Shown here in pieces: positions 1 through 11,900 of a stretch of 64,000 bases of DNA. Location: NCBI GenBank assembly GCA_035771165.1, contig JAWNZC010000286.1, positions 517,001 to 581,000 on the forward strand, read 5' to 3'. This DNA comes from Paragorgia papillata. Taxonomy: Eukaryota; Cnidaria; Anthozoa; Scleralcyonacea; Coralliidae. The notes beneath the pieces are model-generated. The model was not told where the DNA came from. It made no database searches and worked only from the letters and a program-made list of their open reading frames with translations. How positions within the stretch are numbered: the stretch's first letter is position 1; the number at the start of each line of letters is the position of its first letter. Made by a program: the position numbers and the translations under genes.

Positions 1-808
1 TCACTGGATATATAACAGATTTATCTGTAGTAGATAGGATATATTTTCCAGATATTTTGCGGATAAGTCACCTATACGTATACGTTTCGGTTTATCATGA
101 TCAATAAGCAAAGTTGTCCAAAGCGTAAAGTCTGAGCGAAACCATGGATATAATACCGGAGAAAATATATTGGACGAAAATACAAAAATAAACATAAATA
201 AATCGGACAAAATATGCAAGTTGGCGAAGCACGTAAAAAAAAAGAAAAAGGCTAATTAAAACAGTAACGCAACCGATACCTAGACTCGACCAGCCATATG
301 TGAACGCAGTAAAAGGTATAGAATCGAAAATATGTACTTCAAGCAATTCGACGACATGTACACGGGTCTTTGAATTGCTTGGAGTATTCGTATCTCTCGA
401 TCAATGTATCGCTATGATGGTGTCGCCACCTAAAAGATGATTAGCGCACTATCTGGCTATAGTGGCTATACCTACGCCCCAACTATGCACTATCACTAGC
501 CGTGTTTAAAGATTCATGATTGTTTTTGTTTAATTCGTTTTGGTACCTGCTCGCGTGAACTATTGATCCATCTACAACGACCGCGTCTTGGACAAGAACC
601 AGTTTTTATATATAATTTGTTTTGTGTTGTAAGAACCTTTGGAAAATTTAGAACCAAGATTAGCTTCACACCAAACGTGACTTTCTACTCTCAGCGAGCC
701 TAAACTCGAATTTGAAGATATTGGATTTACACGATTGGACTTGTCTTTTGTGAAATAAGCCTGTCACATATCAATCTTATATTATAGCACATAGTTAGTC
801 TTGACATT
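1..808. other. Upstream region of the M13 peptidase gene
   Basis: No convincing coding sequence is visible. The region is AT-rich and holds a TATA-like stretch near 607-615, about 195 bases before the start codon, which could be a promoter element, but nothing else marks a transcription start. The short open frames here have no recognisable domains. Confidence 0.4.
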
Positions 809-3800
809 ATGAAATGGAGCGAAGAACAGCGTCGTATAATTTTAGTTGTTATAGTTGTTTGTTTTACTTTGACCGTGTTGTGTCGGCCGAACAAACCTTC
901 GATAAGGAACTCCAACGCCAAAGTGTGTACCCATGGTCATTGTAGAAGAGTATCCGACGAAATACTTCGATCGATTAACGCGTCCGTCGATCCGTGCGAC
1001 AACTTCTTCGAGTACTCGTGTGGAGCGTGGATTAAAAGTCACACCATCCCAAAAGGCCGCAATCAGTTCTCTGCCATTACGCAGCTGAACAACAATAACG
1101 AGAAAGTGCTATTGGATGCCCTGGAACTTGACCATCCAACGGACAGTCCGACTGTAAAGAAAGTCAAAGACTTTTACAGGTAATGACATTAGGTGCTATT
1201 CCGAGTGACGAGCCATACAGGGTAAGTAGAGAAAACTCTACTCGACCGCGCCAGCCGCTGGGATTCGAACCCGCGACGTTTGGTTTATTCGTCCGACGCT
1301 CTACTGAGTGAGTTAGGCCCTGTTTACATGAAGCCGATTGAGTGTTCGAGATAAATCTCCCATGTTGTTTCTCTGTGTTGTGTTTGCATGAAGAAGATTG
1401 AAAGTCTTTGATCTGATCGAAACGGATTGCTGAAGTCAATCCACGAAGTTGAGTGGATTGACTTTAGATTCAAGCATGCAAGAATCGACTTGAATGTCCC
1501 CGAATTGATCATCAAAACACAGTTTGACTTGAAAATGATTTGATGCGCATGAGTGACGTTAGTGCGTGTCCTGCTAAATGGAAGACATTGAGGGAAGCAC
1601 AGAAAATAGTGTTCCAAAACCGAAGACAATGTTCCAAGCAGATCGAATTCTCCATGTAAACATGTGCCCGGATTGACGTCTGCGTTTTTCGATCCGATTG
1701 GACTGTCAATCTTCATATTATAAACAGGGGCTTACATGGTCAAATTGGGAGCGGATCGTGGAATGATGGTATTTATTATATAAAATACAGTGTTTTATTG
1801 ATTTTTCCGCCACTAATAAAAGTGATAATCTCACATGTGCGATTATTTATGATAATCGCACATGTGACGATTATCGCTGAATCAGCATTATAGTTTAATG
1901 CAATTTTTGCAAGGCAATAGGACAATTTTTTTATATAATAAACAGAACAATACATGGATGCTTGGAAATATGAAATTTATTTCTCGTGTTGAACAGGATA
2001 TGTCACTCGTTCGCTTCGCTCACTCGTGAGATATCCTGGTCAACACTCGAAATAAATTTCATATTTCCGCACATCCATGTATTATTCTCTATTTATATTC
2101 GATATTTAGAAACTGAAATCTGGTTTCTTCAATATCGAGAGATTTAACTGTTCATCTTATGTTGTTGGAATAATTATTGTGGGACAGCGAACTCAGATAG
2201 AGGACAATGACATATTATACGTGCTATACTCCGAGTGACGAACCATACCGACACGATTCGTCACTTGGAGTAGCACTGACCTAATATCATTCGCTGTCCC
2301 ACAATAATTATTCTAATTTTTACAGGTCTTGCGTTGATACCAATACGATCGACGGATTAGGAGAAACTCCTGCGCTTAATTTTATTGAGCATATGAATTC
2401 TTGGGAACTAGCTGATTCCTGGGATCCGCACAAGTGGGATTTTTACGAGACGTTAAAGCTTCTGCACAAAACATCGCCAGCAGAAATATTTTTCGTTGTA
2501 GATGTGATTCCTAACCCGGTCAAGCATGATAAAACCAAGAAAGAAGTGATAATGGTAAGTGACAGCTTGCTCAATCAGTGCCGTACGAACGACATTTCAC
2601 CGGGGTGGGGGGGGGGGGTGGTTATTTTTGCAAATCAGTGTGATAACATTATTTAAGTGGGTCTGCATGGCATGGGTGGTTTTCCCCCAGGAAAATTTGG
2701 ATTTCTGAAACCTCTGAAATGGCATTTCCTACATTTTTGAGGAGAAGTTAAAGTGCCTATGCACCGAAATTTCACCCCAGTTTTGAATGATTGTATTTGA
2801 AAGAACATTTAAAATGACAAAGTCACATCTTTCGTAAAATTTCGTTTCCTTGCTTCATTCATGGGATATTCAGGTTTGTTTGATATGCAAATGTAATACT
2901 TATGACATCACACTGCATAATGACTTTTTGAAAGAGCATCAAGTTTAGGATGGTCCAAATATATCATACACAACTTCCCACGTTTAGTGACCAGTCATTG
3001 CTACATACATATAAGTGAAAATTTCTTCTACTTTCGATAAGAACTCCCAACGAAAATATCATACTTTTCTAAAAGGTCATGCAGCGTGATATCATATGTA
3101 TGACATTTGCAAATCAAACAAATCTGAATATCTCAAGAATGAAGCAAGAATTAGAAACAAAATTCTACAAAAGTTGTTACGTTGTCATTTTAAGTGTTTT
3201 TCAGTTCAAATTCAATCACAAAATATATGGTGTGAAATTTCGTTGTATGGACGCTTTAACAAAATTTGAAAGTCTAACTATAGGGAGTGTTCAGTGATGA
3301 TTATTCTCGAAACTATGTAACAATTATATAACAGGTTGACTGCTTACAAGCTTGTTGATTTTTTTTTTTTAATTTTCTTTCTTGTTTGATTTTTCAATGA
3401 TGTGCTATGGTTCTGCACATACATGTACATCAAGTTGCAACAAACTTGTTGATCGCAAGCTTGATGTGCCTTGATAGAATAACAAGTTTATTACAACTTT
3501 ACTTTTAGTACATTTGCCGCAAGCCTGCAAACCTACATCTTGCAGCAAAGCTGTGAGATTTCTGGTAAAGTGTATAGCCATTAGCAATTATTTAGGCATT
3601 AACAGTTAGGTTAAAAAATTGTGGAGAAAATGTGGGCGGGGGAGCTTCCTCCTCATGCAGCCATCCCGGCTTCTACGACTCTGTCAATCCAAGATCAATT
3701 TTATGATTTATACACGGTAATTTTGATATCTGATTCGTTTGAGTCAAGTGTTCTTTCTTGACGTATTCACACACATAGTAATTGGTCAGTAGTGTCGCTG

Positions 3801-5919
3801 GTATAAAGTATCTTAGTATTATTACGCTGACAATGCCTTCAATCGCACACTTCGATCACGAGCAATTTCGGACAACAAAAGTATATATAAATACCAAAAT
3901 AAAATAAAATAAGATAAAATAAAATAAAATAAAATAAAACGAAACGAAACGAAATGAAATGAATTAAAATAAAATAAGTAAGGGTTATTGAACGACCTTG
4001 GTCAATTAGTTGTTGTATAAACCGAGGGCTATCGTCCTTAGCCAACAAAGGAGGTTATCTCTTGGGATATTACAATCGTGTTTTGTGTATTGAGAATTGT
4101 TTTCTATCGGAGAATTACATTGTGTTTAGATTTTTGTCTGTGACCAATGTATTTAGATCTTAGCAGTGTATGTGATTGCAGCTTTGATAACACTTCAGTA
4201 CAGTGGAACAAGTCTGGCCTGACGAATGTCGTATTAACGAGGATCCATGCACTGTGCGATTTTTCAGTAGTTACTCACACTTCCCACTGGGAAAATGTAT
4301 AGCAAACATAATATTTACTTAAATTTACTGTAGGGTAAACGTGTGGAAGACCGTATTTGTCACATATTTGCTAAACACTGAGTAAAATGAATATGGTCTT
4401 TACCGTGTTTACCCTGCAGCAAATTCAAGCTGAGGGAATTTACACATTTACTCTAACCAAAAATGAGTAAATCATGATTAAGGGTGTTGAGTCATCTTAA
4501 AATAAAGTAATCATATGTAACAACTAGTGCGAAATATAGTTTATATCTTACAGATGTTATATCAATTTAATTCTTACTGTCAATCGTTTTTTAGATCGAT
4601 CAAGCGTCTCTTGATTTGCCCCAAATAATTTACTTTACTAGTGCTACTGTAAGTATATTGTGCTAAGTAAATAGTCACCCAAAGGACTACATTAAAAATT
4701 AGGCACAGTGCTAAATGTCAGTGCTATGTTTGGCGTAGAAGATTTCACGTTAAAAATTTCGTGGCAAAAAACAACGTTACTTTTGAGGAACTAACAAGCA
4801 GAAAATAAAGCTGCCTGAAAATTAGCTGCCCGCAGATTTCCCGCAGCTAATTAGCTGCGGGCAGCTAGTTTTCACGCTGCTTTATTTTATGCTTTTAACT
4901 TTCTCAGGGACATTAATAATTTCCTGGGTGACATTTGCAGCAAGCAATGCTATATGTTTGTGTTTGTGTTGTGTTATATACTAACGAATTATTCAGTGAC
5001 GGAGAACGAGGTCTAATATCAGACATAGTTTAACGCTACTCTGGCTTAAAAGTTTATTTGAACGTAGCTTAAAAAGTTACTGTTCATGACCCAACGTTTT
5101 AACACTCCAATCTAGTGTCTTCATCAGGGGTAATCGTTGTGAGACAGGTCCCATATTTATATTCTCATGGAACCATTGATGACGTGGTGACGAGTATAAA
5201 TATGAGACCTGTCCTCACAACGATCACCCGTGATGAAGACACTAGATCGGAGTGTTGAAACGTTGGGTCATGAACGGTAACCTTTTAAGCTAGTTCAGAA
5301 AACGTTTAAGCCAGAGTAGCGTTAAATTATGTCTGATTCTTCACCTGGCTACGTTGGCAATTTATTTGTTGAGGTCTAATATTTTTCTTTTTGTACACAC
5401 CGAGAAAACGAAGTTAGTAGCATGTTTGAGTGGCTATTGTGCCATTTTGTCATAGAACATTGGCTGAACATGCATTGTAGAATAATGCCCATGTCAATTG
5501 GAACGTAGAACAGTCAGAGGCGTAGCCAGGATTTTTTGTCAAGGGGAGCCAGGATTTTTTGTCAAGGGGAGCCAGGATTTTTTGTCAAGGGGAGCCAGGA
5601 AAAACCTAGGGGGGGGGGCGCCTAACTGAGGCATATGAAGCACTTTTGCCAGGGGAGCCAGGCCCCTCGGTGCCCCTTCTACGCCCCCGGCTACGCCTCT
5701 GAGAACAGTGGTTGTTCATTGTTCCAATTAAGCAAAACTATGCTATTACTTAGTAAGATGTATACATGTAAAATGTTCGAGTCAACTGTACTTAGGACAT
5801 AACAGTGCCCTTGCGACCAATCCACTCGGACTCGTATCTTTGGTTGTTTAAAAACGCTTCGGCGTTTCTTCTACCACTACTCGAAAAAGTTTACTTAAAG
5901 CACTAAGAATTTTCTAGTT

Positions 5920-5981
<62 letters not shown>

Positions 5982-8900
5982 ACCCCCCCCCCCCCCCCCC
6001 CCCCCCCCCCATGTACTTTACTTGAGAATAATGAAGAATAATTAGCTTCAAATACAAATAAATTAGTGTTCTCCACTATATCAAATTTTGGTCGCCATCT
6101 ATGTTTATTTTGTGCAGGAAGAGCCTGGGTACAAGGTTGGAAAATGATCATTTGAAGAGGTGGGCAATTTGCCTGCGCTGACCAAAAAATCTCGGGCGTA
6201 TTTGTTCTTTATTGACATTTTCGTCATGCGAAAGTCAAAATACGATTTTCATAGCGAGTTCCCTGAGCTTTTCTTCGCTTTTAACATGCTTTCCAAGTTT
6301 GTCGATCCAGCGATTTGCTGTTCAACTTGGTGTTTTCCGTTGAAGCTGAAAAAGTTCGTAATCGGAGGAGCGGAAGTACGGCATTTTACAAAGATGATCT
6401 TCAAGAAAATTGATTTCAACTCCTCGAGTCCTTTCTGTTCGAGCTCACAGGATCGATTAAACGTTTTCTTTTACCTCAAAATAAGTTCAGATATTTAGTT
6501 CATACTTTTATGTTCCAGAAATGTGCTTTACATATTCATTTCAAAGCTTTTCTTGCGAGCACGAGTTGATCGAATTACTCTATTTTCAACGAAAACAGCA
6601 ATTAACCCTCCTCTTGACGAACGATTGCAAAACATCTAGCCGTTCACATTACTTTCAAAATAGCTTTAGCACAGTTTATGTTTATTCATCTGTTTTCCTG
6701 AATCAAAATTATCTTTGAAAAATGGGTAACACGTTCAAAAATCGCTCACGGTGACCCATGGTCGGCGCAAGCAGAATATAGTGTGTTTGAAGACTGAGCA
6801 AAAAACCACACTCAACGGCAACTTTTGAAGACGTTTTGACTATTATTTCTACATATCTTTTTCCAACTATGTGATTTTATCACACACCAAGGTTATTGTG
6901 TAGTTCTGGGGGAACGTCATTTTCAGCCGTTGAATGTGGCGAAATTCGAATGGCAAATAAAGCAAAAGTACAAAAATATCTCAAAAACTAGACGTTCGCA
7001 TTACTTTCAGACCGTGATTTTATTAATCTTTGGTTGGCAATTGAACTGCTCAGTCGGTAATTCATTCGGTAAAAAATGGACCAGGTAGATTAATTCGACA
7101 TTTAATATAGCATTTTGTTTATTTCCTCTCAAATTATTTCGCGGACGGGAATGTGTCCCGTGCTTTTCACGAACCCACGCGAGATCCACGCATTCTTGCC
7201 GCGCATGTGCAGACAAATTGCCCACCTGTTGATCATTTGTCAAAATCAGCTATAGAACATGTGGCTCTTTTCAGTGTCTATTGTTTTTGATTTGTTCATT
7301 GTTTCAAAAATTTGCACTGTATTTCTTTTATTTTGCACTGTATTTCCTTAAAACTGGACTGCCCTCAACGAATCAAATTTGAGAACTTTTTTCATGTATA
7401 TTATTATCTTCGCAACAACACACAAAATCTGATCAAAACAAAGCTCGACAGTGCTTAGTTTGAACACTTGATTTAGTCTGGCAGGCGGTTTAGCTTAGGT
7501 GATAAAGTTATTTGAAATGTGAACATATTTATTTGAATGCGAGAATAAGTAGAATTGAAAATAAATGAAACATAATAGCGAGATGGAAGCTGCTACAGCA
7601 GGGGGAAAAAAGCATTTTATCGTATTAATAACAACGTGTTGATAGCAAGCGTTTTTCAATCCCGTTCCGTTTATACGGCCAAGTTAAGCGCGATTAACTG
7701 ATCGCGCTCAGTTTAATTCACCTCCTTGAGGTGGTGCAAACTAATCGCGATTAATTTACGCCGATCTGTTTACACGGACATTTTAAGCCCGCTTAAAGTC
7801 AGATGTGGCTCAGATCCCGCTTAAATTTTGGCCGTGTAAACAGGGCTTAAGTGTGCTATCCAGTCTTTTCACTATCCATGTTAACAGTAACTTTATTTTC
7901 AGGATATTCGACTTCTGTGGAGATACATGACTGAAGTGGGACATTTAGTTGGAGCTGAAACCAACAAGTCGGCTGAAACGATGAAAGAGGTCATTAAGTT
8001 TGAAGCCGAAGTTGCAAAGGTAGACCTATATTTCTCGTATAGACCCGTACATGGTGACAATGTGTGCAAGTGGTCTATATTATATAGACCAGTTGACACA
8101 AACAATACACAAATTTGGCAGAGTCTTCTTTCGCTCCGCCCACGAAGACACCAAAGATACTCTGCTCGCAGGGTATCATATTCGTTGATGTCACCAAAAT
8201 AAATTATTGAGAGAGAACAAGACTTTATAAGCACTAGTCCAATTTGACGACTGTCATATAGATATAGATCTTTTTGACTCATCCTTTAGTTTTTAGCGAC
8301 GATGGAATTAGCCGTGTACAGCTATTCGGAACACCGCTGTCAAACGTTTAGCGCATGCGCGACGTCCGAGCTCACCTAAAAAAAAAGCGGGAAAATACTG
8401 AAATATTTGGGCTGGTCCGAGAGTCCGACACAAAAATTAAAATTATAAGCATACTACCAAAAAGATAAGGTAGGTAGTTTGTACATGGCTTCTTTGTCTA
8501 TATTGTAACATATTCTGAAATGACCCCTTCGTAATTTTCATAACCCTTTTTTTAAACTGACACAAATGAATAGTCGAGTCTTACTTAGTCTTCGCTGTCT
8601 GGTTGTTGTCGCCACGGCTAGTTCCCACTTCTCTTGCAATGTTTACTCTAGCGAATTCACGCATTCGCAAACGTTTGGCAGCGGTGTTGCTATTCGGTAT
8701 TATAGGCGACTTTGAAAAAGAGTGATGGCCTGGGGCGAAGGACCATTTTGGGAGGACAGGGAACTTTAATATCCAGGCAAAGTAAGATTGTTAAGTATAA
8801 AATTAGAAAAACCACACTTTGTGAGTGATTAATTTTAACACATGGAAGTTTCAATGCCCCCCAAACAGTATACCATGGCTACTCTCGCACCAGTCTTTTC

Positions 8901-11900
8901 CAAAGTGGACTATTATATAAAATAAAGTAATATTAATGTTTTTGCCACTAGTAAAATTGATAATCAAACATCTGGAGTTATTCATGATGATAACTGTGTT
9001 GATTATTGCGAAACGTTTTGAAATTTACTGCTCTATCTTTGTGGGGCAATACAACTACTTTTATATAATAAACAACAATGCATGGATGCTTGGGAGAATA
9101 TATATATATATTTCTCTTATTGAAATATCCTTATCAACGCTAGAAATAAGTTGCAAGTATCTCCATGGATTTCTATTATTATAGATTATGACATTTTGTA
9201 TCTATCAGAGTCTTTTATATTAAATGGTAAATTATTCTATACGTATTCGTACTGTGTATTTTTATAAATGCTTAGTTTTGATAAATAATTATTTAAAAGT
9301 AAACCTTATCTATAATTTTAACACCTTTAGTTATTACACATAACATATTTATCGGATAATAATTTGTTTATTTCTTCGACGTTTAGATTTTAGTTCCTAA
9401 ATCAGCTAAAAGATACGTTAAAGTGCCACTTAACAAACTACAGAAAGCTGTACCAGGGGTAAGTGTATATATCGGGATAACACTGTACATACATATACAT
9501 TTAAAATTTAAATATTTATATATCTTATAGAAAATTATACCTCGCTTCAACTCTAGAGAATTTACCTCAGTTAATAAGCCATATGCATTTCCACGATGAC
9601 GTAAAATAGCGTTGGGTGACTACAACTACCAGAATGCTTTGCTACCATCCGAGTGCTGATAAATGGAGGATACTGGCAAAGCATTCTGGTAGTTGTAGTC
9701 ACCCAACGCTATTTTACGTCATCGTGCAAATGGCTTATTATTTCCACTAGTCGATTTTTTGTTCGTTATAAAAAATACACGGAGTTTATGGTTTATCCCC
9801 ACTCTAAAAATTTGCAGCTCTTTTATATTTCACTTAGCTTTTCAGATATTTAAAATTGTGTGATATATACATTACCAGAAATTTGGGACATTTTGCGGCC
9901 ACGTTCGTAGCCAGTGGTTACTCCCATGATAATAATATACAGTAAATATTTTGCGAAAATGCAAACGGCTGCTAAGAACAAAGATCGCCTCTGCTTTCAA
10001 AGTAAACAAACATGGCTGCAGGCTGCTCGAAAGAGAAGAGACCTCCGTGGCTTCGTCGTTTGTCCTTCTGGCAGCTCAACTCCACGTTTAGACATAACGG
10101 CCTCCTGCTGATAGACGAAATCGGAGTTTCGACTGTGCATACAATCTGAGTCGGGATAAAATGTAGTTCGTTTATAACATGAGGCTGAAGCAGCCACAGT
10201 AAACATAACATTTCTGATTTCAGAAACCTTTTAATGCTTAGGTATTCTATAAGGATAGAATTTGCTTCTCAATTATCCTTGACAATAATCCTAAACGTAG
10301 TGTCTAAAAATAATGAACTCAAAACATGAAAAAATAGTCCCAGCCTATGTTATCTTCCCGTTATGCTTTAATAGACACGATGTAATTTGCATAGGGGCCC
10401 AAATTGAAAAGGAAACTAATTTGCATGTGGGCCTAAATAAAACTACGATTTGGTGTATTGCTCAAACACACTGTAAAACCAAGAAAGTTTAAAGGCTTTG
10501 GGAACCGCAATGTTGTTAGATACGGGGATATTTACGAGTTATATTAGCAGTTCGAACATTGCTAAATACATAGCAAGCTCCGCACTTTGCATCGTTCGCA
10601 AGGAAAGTGGTGTATTTGGCAGATTTGTATCGCATGTTTAGCAGGATTACTATGGCTTACATAACAGAATGAGTCAAATAAGCAGCGTAAATAAATCGAT
10701 GTTGGGAACCGGCTGTGTATTTCGGTAAGCGAACATTTTTTGTTATAACGTTTCCTTACTTAACTCTTAACAGGAATCGAGCTCCGCAACCGCGAAGTCT
10801 ATGTCCCTAGTAGGATAAATTTTAAAATTTACGATTTTACTGTATTATTCCTTATACGATTTGGCCGTCATGTTTAATATATGCGCCCGCGCGACGCCAT
10901 CTTGTCCCAAATTTCTGGTAATGAAATAAGACTTTATGAACGATCAAAGATATTTAATAAATAAAACAAGCTTACATGGAAAGGTAGAGTGATATAAAAA
11001 AACTGCATACTAAAACAAATCTATTATAGAATAATATTAAAATTGGTTGACTAAAAAGACAAATATTTGAATTATATAAATAAGATGATTATAACGTCAA
11101 AAGGTTTACACAAATTTTAAGATATATTGAAAAAATCTGTATATGTTTAAGAGTGGGTCAATTTACAGAATGCATCGATCAGTATATAAAGTTAGCTGTA
11201 CGGTTAGGGTTAGAATTGGGGTTAGAAATAGTATATACAAGCGCGCGTCAACAAAATCCCCTATAAATATCGAAATACGCGGTGGGAAATTGCTTATGTT
11301 CATTGTTCATAGTCTTATAGCTATGTCTTCAAACAACAAGATGCCAAGATGTTTGCCACGTTACACGTATGTTGACACTTTCTGTAAAGTCTTTGTGTCA
11401 GCTGGCGTCAACTGTTGTGTTTTCTTCGAGAAACCCTTCATGATCGGATAGTATGCGCACTGCATTCTGCAATGCTTGTCTTTCACCTCCACACAATAAT
11501 TGCCAGAGGTGTCTGAGAACAAGGATTCTCGACTTGCGATATTACGTAGATATACTATACCGGAGTTTAGTCGTCTGCGGCGCCGGCTACTTTCGCAGCA
11601 GTACGGCTCAGGCAACCACACTTAGGTGCCAAACCCCAAAAGGTTGCCTGCTGCCTAGGCTTTAGATTACAATTTTCTTGCATGTTAGAATGTTAGTTGT
11701 CTAAGCCTTTTTAATGTCACAGATTTTTTAAAAACTTTAAGCGATATATGGAAGAGCTGTAAATTGATATTTTTTATTGATGGCATTAAGAGTTTTTCTA
11801 ATAAGAAAAAGAATGTAATTTTTCCTTTAATGACACGTTTAACTAATTTCTTAAAATAAATGTCAGGAATCAGTTTAAGCAATTTTATAGCATTATTTAA

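Noticed and set aside
1248..1315. Functional tRNA gene on the minus strand
   Set aside because: A- and B-box-like segments exist, but I could not form a good acceptor stem or a standard anticodon arm, and the 5' side is cut by a MITE.
5903..6151. Glycine-rich minus-strand protein
   Set aside because: It is a translation of the poly-C tract.
6160..6498. 112-codon ORF as a gene
   Set aside because: It begins at the tip of a Mutator-like element without an ATG and shows no domain.
11143..11665. Possible gene with several overlapping ORFs
   Set aside because: Frames lie on both strands with no domain and no splice logic.
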